A stretch of 64,000 bases of DNA from SSC4 sp964443225. GTDB lineage: Bacteria; Chloroflexota; Anaerolineae; SSC4; Amarolineaceae. A program made the translations under genes and the position numbers. The notes beneath the pieces are model-generated. The model had not been told where the DNA came from. It ran no database searches and saw nothing but the letters and a program-made list of their open reading frames with translations. This document shows, in pieces, positions 26,570-34,813 of this stretch. Location of the stretch: contig CAYUCC010000013.1 of assembly GCA_964443225.1 (NCBI GenBank), positions 1-64,000 of the forward strand, given 5' to 3'. Each line of letters begins with the position of its first letter. The stretch's first letter is position 1.

Positions 26570-27755
26570 GGGGGTGGACACCCAGGTACTGATCGAGGAT
26601 TTCTGCAGCTTCACCGAGCAGCTCGTAACTCTCCCAGCCACCCGAGGCGACCAGGGCATAGATCGCGGCACCCTTGACGTAGTCGTCCTGACGCAGCTGC
26701 TCGTCGTACCAGGCTAACTGCTCGACGTAGTTACCCGCCCCATCCGGACCCATACGCAGCTCTTTGGCCCAATAGTCCACAAAATCGCGCCAGCCGCGAC
26801 CCTGCGGTCCCGGGCGACCCTGCACCAAACCATCGATACCACATTCGGTCATGATCAGCGGCACGGCCAAACCCGCCGGCGCCAGGTAGTTCCGGTAGGC
26901 CTTGCGGTAACGCAGGGTCAGCCACCCTTCATCACCTTCGTCGACGCCGGCTTCAAGCTGGCTCTTACCGGTGCCGAACCACATCTCGGGCGCTGAGTAC
27001 TCGTGCAGCCCCAGGTAACCGCCGGTGGCCTTCACCGCTTCCAGTGCCGGATAGAACTGCGGCCACAGCGCCAGGTCGGGGTGTCCGGTGCCGAAATTGC
27101 CCACGACCGACCGAATGCCTTCGGCGGCCAACAGGCGGGTTCGTTCGGCCTCGAAGTCGGCCAGGCGCTGCATCTGCGCCGGCGACACAGCCACCGGCTC
27201 GTTGGCGGCCTCCCAACCCGCATAGGCAGCCATGCGCCGCGGGTCGCTGGCCAGCGGCAGCAGCTGATCGACGAACCGTCGCGCCTCTGGCAGCGGATCC
27301 AGGCTTTCGAGATCGAGCTGGTCGGGAAACGGCGGCCGGCCCACGATCAGGGTGTCGGGTGACAGCTGTTTCAGTTCGGATACAAAACTGACGTCGTGCT
27401 CAAGCGTTTTGATAACCGCCAGGTTGCGCGTGGCGGCCAGCGCAAAAATCTCCGGCACATTGCGCGTGACGAAGACGCCCAACCGGGTCGGTGGACCGGG
27501 CGGAAACGGGGTCGCACGGGGCGTAGGGGTTGCCGTAGGCGGCTCACCGGTGGCGGTCGGGGCGGGTGTGCCGGTCGGGGTTGCGCTTGGATTCAGGGGG
27601 GGGCGAATGAAAACCGGATCGGTAGATCGCGTCGGCACGGGGGATGGTGTCGGGGTGCGTCGCACACCACACGCCTGCAGCGCAGCTGCGGCAGACAGCG
27701 CAGTCATCAGCGTGAGGAAGCGGCGCCGACTTACCCCTTGACGGTCGTCGGACAT
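26559..27755 (-). CDS. Tat-type lipoprotein, glycoside hydrolase clan A-like
   Basis: A 398-residue exported protein. The N-terminus has a twin-arginine signal (SRRRFLTLM) ending in the lipobox LQAC, then a Pro/Thr linker to about residue 100. The remaining domain looks like a TIM-barrel hydrolase: Glu in WEAANEP is in the place of the acid/base residue and Glu in IMTECGIDG in the place of the nucleophile. The substrate is unknown. Start ATG 27755 follows GGAGG 12 bases upstream. It lies 94 bases after the ABC-F gene. Confidence 0.7.
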   Translation of the reverse strand: MSDDRQGVSRRRFLTLMTALSAAAALQACGVRRTPTPSPVPTRSTDPVFIRPPLNPSATPTGTPAPTATGEPPTATPTPRATPFPPGPPTRLGVFVTRNVPEIFALAATRNLAVIKTLEHDVSFVSELKQLSPDTLIVGRPPFPDQLDLESLDPLPEARRFVDQLLPLASDPRRMAAYAGWEAANEPVAVSPAQMQRLADFEAERTRLLAAEGIRSVVGNFGTGHPDLALWPQFYPALEAVKATGGYLGLHEYSAPEMWFGTGKSQLEAGVDEGDEGWLTLRYRKAYRNYLAPAGLAVPLIMTECGIDGLVQGRPGPQGRGWRDFVDYWAKELRMGPDGAGNYVEQLAWYDEQLRQDDYVKGAAIYALVASGGWESYELLGEAAEILDQYLGVHPLRA

Positions 27756-27849
27756 ATCGGTTGATTGCCTCCTGGCCGCCGCGCGGGGCAGCGTGCCTGG
27801 GGCAATGATAACATCGTACAGCCACACGCGCAAACGCAGGGCCACCACG

Positions 27850-29493
27850 TCATGCCTGGCGTTCCAGGAAATCGGTATAGCCGCCCTCGTATTCGCGCAG
27901 GACACCCTGGGTGGGCTCCAACACCGCCACGCGGTCGACCACCTTGTCCAGGAAGTATCGGTCGTGGGAGATGACGAGCACGGTGCCGTTGAAGCGATCG
28001 AGCACCTCTTCGAGCACCTCTGCCGAGGCGATGTCCAGGTTGTTCGTGGGTTCGTCGAGCAGCAGAAAATTGGGCTGCTGCAGCATCAGCAGTGCCATTT
28101 GCAGACGGCTGCGTTCACCGCCGCTCAAACTGCCTACCGTCTGTTCTTTTGCCTTCTGCCACGGAAACAGGAACTGGGTCAAAAAGGCGGCGGCTTCGTC
28201 TTCGTACATCGGTTTGCTGTCGCGCACGACCTGGACCAGGTTCTTGCGATAGTCGAGGTTCTGGTGCTCCTGCGTATAGACGCCCAGTTTGACGCTCGGC
28301 CCCACCTTGACCACACCCGCGGTCGGCTGCAGCTGGCCGGTGATGCAGCGCAGCAGCACAGACTTGCCCGCCCCGTTGGGCCCGATGAGTCCCACACGGT
28401 CGCCGTGCCACAGCAGCAGGTTCACCCCCGCCAGCACCAGGTCATCGTCGAAGGCCTTGACCAGGTCGACGATTTCCAGCACCTTGGTGGACCCGCGCCA
28501 GCCATCGAGCTGCAAGCCCATCGTCTTGAGCTCGGTCACACGGTCGACCTTGTCCATCTGATCGATCTGGCGGCGCTTGTTGCGTGCCTGCACAACGTGA
28601 CGGCGGTTGGACGCGCGCGGGTCGACCAGGCTGGCCCACAACTCGAGGCGGGCAATCGTCGCCTCCAGGCGGGCGATCTCCTTCTGTTGCGCCGCGTAGA
28701 GCTGGGCCTGGCGCAGCCGGCGCAGCTCCCGTTCTGTGACGTAGGCCGAGTAGTTGCCGGTGTAGAAACTGAGCTGGCCACCCTCCAGCTCGACGATGCC
28801 ATCAGCCACTTCGTCGAGCAGGTAACGATCGTGCGAGACGATGACGATGGCGCCCGCATAGCCGCGAATGAACTTCTCCAGGTAGACTTTGCTTTCCAGG
28901 TCGAGGTGGTTGTCGGGTTCGTCGAGCAGCAGCACGGCGGGCTGGTTGACAACCAGCTTGCACAGGGCCAGCAGTTTCTTCTGGCCGCCGCTCAGGACGC
29001 CGGTTGGCAGGTCGAAATCGTGATCCTCGAAGCCCAGCTGGCGTAACGCAGCTTTGACGGTATTCTCGAAGCGGGGACCGCCGAGTTCGTCCCAGCGCGC
29101 CAGCAGCTGGTGCTGCCGGTCGAGCGTACGCGCCAGGATGGACTCGTCACCGTACACCGCCGGGTCGGCCAGGACGGTCTCGACGGTGTGCAGATCCGCT
29201 TCGACGGCGGCCAGGCGCGGGGAAGCGGTGAGGGCTTCGGCGAGCACGGTGTGGGCCGGGTCGAGCACCACTTCCTGCGGCAGGTAGCTCACATTGGCGC
29301 CCTTGGCCACCACCACAAAGCCCGCTTCGGGCGACAGCAGCCCGGCCATCAGTTTGAGCACAGTGCTCTTGCCGGCGCCGTTGGGGCCTACGAAACCGAC
29401 CTTGGCGTTGTCCTGTATCGGCCAGGACAGGTCGGCGAGACGCAGCCCACCGGGATGGCTGAAGGTGACGTTGTCGAGACGCAGCGCAATCAT
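27850..29493 (-). CDS. ABC-F family ATPase
   Basis: A 547-residue soluble protein with two ATP-binding cassettes and no membrane part. Walker A motifs are GPNGAGKST (about 38) and GPNGAGKSV (about 350). Signatures are LSGGQKKLL and LSGGERSRL, and Walker B motifs are LLLDEPDNHLD and LLLDEPTNNLD. The linker between them is rich in Arg and Glu, as in ribosome-acting ABC-F proteins (EttA, Uup, resistance factors). It should act on stalled or starting ribosomes. The ATG lies 6 bases after a good -10 box, so the message is likely leaderless. Confidence 0.9.
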   Translation of the reverse strand: MIALRLDNVTFSHPGGLRLADLSWPIQDNAKVGFVGPNGAGKSTVLKLMAGLLSPEAGFVVVAKGANVSYLPQEVVLDPAHTVLAEALTASPRLAAVEADLHTVETVLADPAVYGDESILARTLDRQHQLLARWDELGGPRFENTVKAALRQLGFEDHDFDLPTGVLSGGQKKLLALCKLVVNQPAVLLLDEPDNHLDLESKVYLEKFIRGYAGAIVIVSHDRYLLDEVADGIVELEGGQLSFYTGNYSAYVTERELRRLRQAQLYAAQQKEIARLEATIARLELWASLVDPRASNRRHVVQARNKRRQIDQMDKVDRVTELKTMGLQLDGWRGSTKVLEIVDLVKAFDDDLVLAGVNLLLWHGDRVGLIGPNGAGKSVLLRCITGQLQPTAGVVKVGPSVKLGVYTQEHQNLDYRKNLVQVVRDSKPMYEDEAAAFLTQFLFPWQKAKEQTVGSLSGGERSRLQMALLMLQQPNFLLLDEPTNNLDIASAEVLEEVLDRFNGTVLVISHDRYFLDKVVDRVAVLEPTQGVLREYEGGYTDFLERQA

Positions 29494-29499
29494 GGCGTT

Positions 29500-29528
29500 A
29501 CTATAGGCAGCGCACCGCTTTTTGGCAA
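29500..29528 (-). promoter_or_regulatory. Leaderless promoter of the ABC-F gene
   Basis: On the minus strand TTGCCA (29523-29528), 17 bp, TATAGT (29500-29505). Only 6 bases separate the -10 box from the ATG at 29493, so the transcript should begin at or next to the start codon. Confidence 0.72.
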
Positions 29529-29535
29529 ATCGGCG

Positions 29536-29564
29536 TTGACATTCGCCCGGCCAACGTCTATAAT
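29536..29564 (+). promoter_or_regulatory. Perfect consensus sigma-70 promoter on the plus strand
   Basis: TTGACA (29536-29541), 17 bp, TATAAT (29559-29564): every base of both boxes is consensus. Downstream on this strand lies only the EutJ-like fragment before the convergent ligase gene, so it may be an orphan promoter left by gene loss or may drive a small RNA or peptide. Confidence 0.75.
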
Positions 29565-29764
29565 CGGCATCTGGCATCCGAAATCTGGAATGCGGCCGCC
29601 ATGTGGCCGCACGCCCCGTCGATACGGTCTACCTGGTGGGCGGCACGTGCGCTTTTCCCGGCATGGATCGTGTGATCGCGGAATACACCGGGATCCGCAC
29701 GATCCTGCCGGGCAATCCTTTGTCCGTGACACCGCTGGGCATCGCGATGCACGATGCCAGTTAA
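29564..29764 (+). pseudogene. C-terminal fragment of an EutJ-like (Hsp70/actin fold) protein
   Basis: This open frame of about 66 codons ends in TAA and matches from memory the tail of EutJ-type proteins: VYLVGGTCAFPGM, EYTGIRTILPGNP, TPLGIAMHD. The glycine-rich VGGT is the second phosphate loop of the actin/Hsp70 fold. EutJ is about 280 residues, so more than three quarters are missing, and no start with a ribosome site is present (GTG 29603 is the only option, giving 53 residues). No other ethanolamine or microcompartment gene is in the window. Most likely a deletion remnant; the last bases overlap the end of the ligase gene on the other strand. Confidence 0.6.
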
Positions 29765-31497
29765 CGGTCCCAGCCACCTGCGGCGCGCAGCTGCGTGACC
29801 TCCTGTTTGGCCAGCTCGGCGATCTGCACATAGTCGGTCTTGGCCACGCGGTTGAGCGGCATCAGGCCCGGTTCCAGGATGACGTAGTGCAGCGGGCGCA
29901 TGTAGGATGCGATGCCGTTAGCATATTCGGCCAGCTCGTCACCGGTCAGCGTCACGCCAGGCTTCTTCTCGACGAAGGCCACGATCCCTTCGATGAACAC
30001 CTCGTGCTCGACGCCAACCACCGCACAGGCCGCCACTTTGTCGCGCAGCTCGCACATGAAGTCCTCGACCTGCGCAGGAAAGACCTGGTAGCCCTTCGGT
30101 TTGATGACCCACTTGGCGCGGCCGGCGAAGTGCAGCCCGTTTTCATCGCGAAAACCGAGGTCACCCGTATACAGGAATCCATCGCTGGAGATGGCACGCC
30201 GCGTCGCATCGGGTGCGCCGACGTAGCCCAGGAATGTCTGCGGCCCGGAGAAGCAGATGTGCCCGATCTCGCCGTCGGCCAGCTCGGCCCCGGCGCTGCC
30301 ATCTTCGCGCAATGGCTCGCGCACCGACATCGCATACACCGGCATGTCGTGACCAAGGCCGCTGGTCAGGTAATCGATGCTGGCATCCAGCGGCGTGTAA
30401 GTGCAGAAACCACCCGACTCGGTCAGGCCGAGGCCGGTGGGGACCTGCGGCGCCATCGCCGCCACCCGCTCCAGCAGCTGGCGCGGCACCTGCTGGCCGG
30501 CACAGATCGCCGTGCGCAGGCTGGACAGGTCGTATTCGGCGTAGTTGGGCAGCCGCCATTCCAGGTTGAACAGCGCCGGGATCTGGCCGAGGATCGTCAC
30601 GTGGTAGTCCTGGATCGCCTGCAGCGATTTGGCCGGATCGAACACGTGCAGCACCACCGCGGTGCCCCCGAAGAACAGGGTGGTCATCAGCTGCTCGGCC
30701 TGCCCACCCACGTGTGAGGGTGGGAGGTTGACCAGCATGCGCGTGTCTTCGGTCATGGCGAAGGCGGTGCCCAGGCACATGTTCTGGCAGGTGATGTTGC
30801 GGTGCGACAGCAGCGCCGGCTTGGGATAACCGGTGGAGCCGGTCGTGAAGATGACCTGGGCGCCGTCGTTTTCGGTTACCGCCGCCGTGGCAGCCAGGTA
30901 GGCATGCAGCATCTCGGAGTGGGCCGGGTCCTGCAGCGCGGCCATGGCCAGGGCCTGGGCGTCAGCCGCCCACGTAAAAGCCGACTGGGCGCCTTCGATG
31001 ACTTGATCGGGCGGGGAGAACTGCACAAAATGCTGGACGAAGGGGCAGTGCGCCATGACCGCCTTGCCCAGCTCACGAAACTCGGCCAGCGGCGTCTGGC
31101 CCAGGAAGGCATAACCTTTGGCCTGGATCAGGCTGAGGCTGCGGATGACCTCGGGTCCCTTGAGCCGCAGATCGAGCGGTGCATGGATAACGCCCAGCTT
31201 GAAGCAGGCGTACTCCAGGAAGATGTGCTCGGTCAGGTAGGGCAGCGACGTGGCGAAAAAGTCGCCTTTGCGGAAACCCATCTGCCACAATTTCATGGCC
31301 AGGGCGGTCGTGCTGCGATCGAACTGCTCCCAGGTGATCTCGGCCTTCGTATCGGCATTGATGAACGCGATGGCCGTGGGTTTCTCACGCGCCCATTTGG
31401 TGATCACCTTGTGCAGCAGGTGCCGATCGGCGAAATCTTCTTCGTAATGGGCCAGGGTCAGCTGCGGTACACCCTGGCGCGTCTCCACAGGAATCAT
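29761..31497 (-). CDS. Acyl-CoA synthetase / AMP-dependent ligase
   Basis: A 578-residue member of the acyl-adenylate-forming family. The phosphate loop is FTTGSTGYPKPALLSH, later motifs are YTGDLGF and GRAKWVIKPKGYQVFP, and the catalytic lysine near the C-terminus is in LNRVAKTDY. It should activate a carboxylic acid with ATP and join it to CoA; aromatic (benzoate-like) and fatty acids are both possible. Start ATG 31497 follows GGAGG with 8-base spacing. It is the last of four genes read in the same direction from 34563. Confidence 0.85.
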   Translation of the reverse strand: MIPVETRQGVPQLTLAHYEEDFADRHLLHKVITKWAREKPTAIAFINADTKAEITWEQFDRSTTALAMKLWQMGFRKGDFFATSLPYLTEHIFLEYACFKLGVIHAPLDLRLKGPEVIRSLSLIQAKGYAFLGQTPLAEFRELGKAVMAHCPFVQHFVQFSPPDQVIEGAQSAFTWAADAQALAMAALQDPAHSEMLHAYLAATAAVTENDGAQVIFTTGSTGYPKPALLSHRNITCQNMCLGTAFAMTEDTRMLVNLPPSHVGGQAEQLMTTLFFGGTAVVLHVFDPAKSLQAIQDYHVTILGQIPALFNLEWRLPNYAEYDLSSLRTAICAGQQVPRQLLERVAAMAPQVPTGLGLTESGGFCTYTPLDASIDYLTSGLGHDMPVYAMSVREPLREDGSAGAELADGEIGHICFSGPQTFLGYVGAPDATRRAISSDGFLYTGDLGFRDENGLHFAGRAKWVIKPKGYQVFPAQVEDFMCELRDKVAACAVVGVEHEVFIEGIVAFVEKKPGVTLTGDELAEYANGIASYMRPLHYVILEPGLMPLNRVAKTDYVQIAELAKQEVTQLRAAGGWDR

Positions 31498-31606
31498 CTG
31501 TGTTTCCTCCACCTGCATCTTTGCAGGCAGTTGATCTGATGCTGCGGACACAGTCACAGCAAAGGTCCGCACGTCCGGCACGGTTCCGGCGATGCAGACA
31601 CGGCGA

Positions 31607-32440
31607 TTACAGTCCAAAAACCGCGCGGGCGTTGGCCGATAAGAACTTCTCCTGCACCGCGGGTGGCAGGTCGAGGGCCAATGCCTGTTCGGTGCACTTC
31701 TCGAACGCCAGCATGGGGAAGTCCGTGGCAAACAGAACCTTGTCCTGCCCGTTGGTTTTCATGAACTGAACCAGCTGCGGGGGATAGTAGCGCGGCAAAT
31801 GGGCCGACGTGTCGATGTAGACGTTGGCATGTTTCCAGGCTAGCGCGATCATCTCGTCGGTCCAGGGATAGCCGATGTGGCCGGCAACGATCTTCAGTTC
31901 GGGGAAGATCAGGGCCACCTCGTCCAGGTACGGAATCGGCCGGCCCGGCTCGGACGGCATCAGCGGGCCGGTGTGGCCGGCCTGGGTACAGAATGGGATA
32001 CCCAGCTCGATGCATTTGACGTACAGGGGGAAGTAGAAGCGGTCGTTGGGTGGCCGGTTCCACAGCCAGGGCAGCATGCGCAGGGCCTTAAAGCCCAGTT
32101 CGTGCACGGCGCGGTCCAGCTCATGCACCGCTTCCAACGGCTTTTCCAGGTTGACCGCCGCCACACCGATGAAACGTCCCGGAAACTGGCGCACCATGGC
32201 GGCGACATCGTCGTTGGAGAAGACCCAACGCCCCGGCCGGTGCCAGGCGGTCAGCAGCGCGGTCTGGATACCGGCACGATCCATCATGGCCACGACCGTT
32301 TCGGGCGGGATGCCGGTGGCGAGCCATGGCGCCGCGCCGGACTGGACAAACAGCCGGGCAATCTCTGGCACGGCCAGGAATCCTTCTGGTGAAGCGGGCT
32401 GTGCCCAGGCATCGATAATCGTTGTGGATGATGTGGTCAT
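31607..32440 (-). CDS. Amidohydrolase family 2 (ACMSD-like) protein
   Basis: A 277-residue TIM-barrel protein of the metal-dependent amidohydrolase/decarboxylase group. AGHTGP, VAGHIGYPW and LFATDFPM carry the expected His, His and Asp ligands. The usual N-terminal His-x-His is absent and reads IDAWAQP instead, so the metal site differs from the standard one or the protein is a variant decarboxylase. The start overlaps the stop of the Nudix gene as ATGA. The substrate may be an acid later used by the CoA ligase; this is inference from order. Confidence 0.72.
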   Translation of the reverse strand: MTTSSTTIIDAWAQPASPEGFLAVPEIARLFVQSGAAPWLATGIPPETVVAMMDRAGIQTALLTAWHRPGRWVFSNDDVAAMVRQFPGRFIGVAAVNLEKPLEAVHELDRAVHELGFKALRMLPWLWNRPPNDRFYFPLYVKCIELGIPFCTQAGHTGPLMPSEPGRPIPYLDEVALIFPELKIVAGHIGYPWTDEMIALAWKHANVYIDTSAHLPRYYPPQLVQFMKTNGQDKVLFATDFPMLAFEKCTEQALALDLPPAVQEKFLSANARAVFGL

Positions 32441-33135
32441 TGTTCAGCACTCCAGATGCCGGCGGTGGTGGCATCGCCTGCGTGGACACGCCGCGGCACC
32501 GCCCCGAAATAACGTCCCAGGAAATGCGCCGCGGGTCGCGTCAGGCGTAAATCCTCCAGAATCTCGGTGCGGGTGTACCAGCCGATCACGTCACCCTCGT
32601 CACTGAGGTGCGGCTCCCCCAGGCATTCGCACAGGTAGAGATGCCAGGCATGGTAGTTGGCGCCGCGGCGGCAGGCATCGGCGATCTCTTCGTTGGCGTA
32701 GAGCAGCTCGCTGCGTATCACCGCCAGACCGGTCTCTTCATACGTCTCGCGCAGCACGCTGGTCAGCGGTTCTTCACCCACGTCGACGTGCCCGGCCGGG
32801 ATGGTGTAGTAGCCGATGGGATAGGTTGTACGCCGCAGCAGACAGTAGCGCGGCTCGGAGGCAAAGGTACGCCACAGAATGGCGCCCACCGAGAAGTGCC
32901 GCAGCTCACCGTCGGCCCGAAACTCCCACGGCACTTTGGGGTCGAAAACGAAGGCGCGGTCGTGCACGTGACCCGCATGTTCGTAGGCACGCCGCGCATC
33001 GGAGTGATGGGCCAGGCGTGCGCCATCGGCGATGCAAAAAGCCACCGTATCACGCACCAGGCCGGCTTCCAGGGTATCCCCCACGAGGGGGCGAATGGTG
33101 TTCAGAATCTGCAATCGTGACTGCGCACTTCCCAC
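32437..33135 (-). CDS. Nudix hydrolase
   Basis: A 232-residue pyrophosphohydrolase. The Nudix box is complete: Gly in AGHVDVGEE, then REtyEETGL with the metal-binding glutamates. It cuts a nucleoside diphosphate linked to another group; which one is not clear. An N-terminal region of about 75 residues before the Nudix fold is unassigned. Start GTG 33135 with AGGA upstream, 12 bases after the desulfurase-like stop. Confidence 0.85.
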   Translation of the reverse strand: MGSAQSRLQILNTIRPLVGDTLEAGLVRDTVAFCIADGARLAHHSDARRAYEHAGHVHDRAFVFDPKVPWEFRADGELRHFSVGAILWRTFASEPRYCLLRRTTYPIGYYTIPAGHVDVGEEPLTSVLRETYEETGLAVIRSELLYANEEIADACRRGANYHAWHLYLCECLGEPHLSDEGDVIGWYTRTEILEDLRLTRPAAHFLGRYFGAVPRRVHAGDATTAGIWSAEQ

Positions 33136-33147
33136 AAGCTCGTCCTT

Positions 33148-34563
33148 CTACAATTGGAAACAGCGGGCAAAATCGGGCGTCCAGCCTTCGGGCACGAAGT
33201 CACCGGACGCCTGGTCCTGAACGTAGTGGCCGCGGTACTCGCCGCGTACGATGCGCTGCAAGGCATCGATCAGTCCATCCACCTCGGCCAGCGTGTTGTA
33301 CAACCCAAAACTGACGCGCACCAGCCCCGGCATGTGGCTGCGGTCGTGCGCCAGCATCTCCTGCCGCACACGATCGACTTCGGTGCCTCGCAGTCCCAGC
33401 AGGTGCAAAATGTAGGGGTGCGCGCAGAAACAGCCGTTGCGTACGCCAATGCCATATTCATAACCCAGAATCGCGGCGACGAGAAAATGGGGCACACTGT
33501 CCAGGTTGAACGGTATCACGCCGAGCCGTTCGTGGGCGCGGGCCGGTTCAGGATCGCCGAAGATTTCGAGACCCGGTATTTGCTGCAGCGCCGTCAAGGC
33601 GTAGGCGGTGAGCTCGGCCTCATGCGCCGCCACCTGCGCCATCCCCACTGCGTGCAGCTGCTTGATCGCCGCGGCCAGCGCAACCGCCCCCGGCACGTTG
33701 GGGCTGCCTGCCTCGTCCCGATCGGGCGGCCCTGCCCACCAGACACTGTCTTCGGTCACGATTTCCACCGTGCCCCCGCCGCGCAGGTCGGGCTCGCCGC
33801 GCTCGAACAGGTCGCGCCGGCCGACGAGGGCGCCGGTACCGTAGGGGGCATACATTTTGTGGGCGGAGAGCGCAATATAATCGAAGTGGGCAGGATCATC
33901 CAGTGAGCCCATGCTGACAGAGCGGTGGGGCGCCAGCTGGGCCGCGTCGACCAGGATCTGGGCGCCAGCTGCGTGCGTCTTCTCCGCCAGGCGCCGTACC
34001 GGGTTGATGTGGCCGGTGACGTTGCTGGCGCCGGTCAATGCAACCAGGGCCACGCGTCCGGCATACCGGGCCAGCTGACGGTCGAAATCGTCTTCGTCCA
34101 GCGTGCCATCGGGCCGCACCGCCACGTGGGAAACGTGGGCCACGGCGCGGAAGGGCAGGTCGTTGGAGTGGTGCTCCATCATCGTGACAAGCACGACGTC
34201 ACGTTCAGGGGTGAAGGGAAAACGTCGCGCCAGTTTGTTGACCGCCTCGGTGGTGTTTTTGCCAAACACACAGACGTGTGTCGCAGGGTCTGCACCGACA
34301 AATTCGAGGGTTGCCTGGCGGGCCGCTTCGTAGGCGTGGGTGGCGAGCTGGCTCTTGTAACCGGTCCCGCGGTGCACCGAGGCATACCAGGGCATGAAGC
34401 GGTCCAGCGCAGCGGTGACTGCCCGCAGGGGGGGTGTCGACGCCGCATTGTCGAAGTTGATGTACGGTCCCCAACTGCCGTCGAGGCGCGGCACGTGCTG
34501 GTCCACATCGAAGAGCGCACGCAGCGCGTCGGTCGTCGTACCTGGGACGGCAACGTCGGTCAT
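33148..34563 (-). CDS. Class V PLP aminotransferase, cysteine desulfurase-like
   Basis: A 471-residue PLP enzyme of the SufS/CsdA group. The PLP lysine is in LSAHKMYAPYGTG, the substrate region AAQLAPHRSV lies before it, and the reactive cysteine is probably in VRNGCFCAHP. The family makes persulfide from cysteine, but several members act on other substrates, and this one is longer than SufS (about 410) with an unassigned C-terminal part (about 420-471). No iron-sulfur assembly gene is close. GAGG precedes ATG 34563. Confidence 0.78.
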   Translation of the reverse strand: MTDVAVPGTTTDALRALFDVDQHVPRLDGSWGPYINFDNAASTPPLRAVTAALDRFMPWYASVHRGTGYKSQLATHAYEAARQATLEFVGADPATHVCVFGKNTTEAVNKLARRFPFTPERDVVLVTMMEHHSNDLPFRAVAHVSHVAVRPDGTLDEDDFDRQLARYAGRVALVALTGASNVTGHINPVRRLAEKTHAAGAQILVDAAQLAPHRSVSMGSLDDPAHFDYIALSAHKMYAPYGTGALVGRRDLFERGEPDLRGGGTVEIVTEDSVWWAGPPDRDEAGSPNVPGAVALAAAIKQLHAVGMAQVAAHEAELTAYALTALQQIPGLEIFGDPEPARAHERLGVIPFNLDSVPHFLVAAILGYEYGIGVRNGCFCAHPYILHLLGLRGTEVDRVRQEMLAHDRSHMPGLVRVSFGLYNTLAEVDGLIDALQRIVRGEYRGHYVQDQASGDFVPEGWTPDFARCFQL

Positions 34564-34629
34564 GGTAACCTCACTGTTCTTCCATGTTGAGCGCCGGCAG
34601 CGGGGTCACCGGTGAAACGAACCGTCTTC

Positions 34630-34658
34630 ACTATAACATGGTCCGCTGGCTATGACAA
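34630..34658 (-). promoter_or_regulatory. Promoter of the desulfurase-Nudix-amidohydrolase-ligase operon
   Basis: On the minus strand TTGTCA (34653-34658), 17 bp, TATAGT (34630-34635), giving a leader of about 60 bases. Confidence 0.72.
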
Positions 34659-34670
34659 GTCAGTCAGCCC

Positions 34671-34732
34671 AATCCAAAATCAAATCCAAAATCCAAAATC
34701 AAATCCAAAATCCAAAATCCAAAATCCAAAAT
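34671..34732. repeat. AATCCAAA-type short tandem repeat, copy 1
   Basis: About eight units of AATCCAAA or its shorter form ATCCAAA, with TCAAATC interruptions. The same motif forms arrays at 54887-54964 and 62433-62484. In all three places the AATCCAAA strand is the sense strand of the next downstream gene. Confidence 0.9.
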
Positions 34733-34813
34733 TGCCCAGTCCTGTGGTATACTCGCCGGCAACTGCCACGTGTTGCGACCGGCATGAAACAATCCTGCAC
34801 CGCGAGGTCACTC

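Noticed and set aside
34652..34813. An N-terminal extension of the secreted chimera through the AATCCAAA array
   Set aside because: The extension would be encoded by the tandem repeat (Lys/Ile/Gln/Asn runs), and a signal peptide with a good ribosome site starts at 34814.
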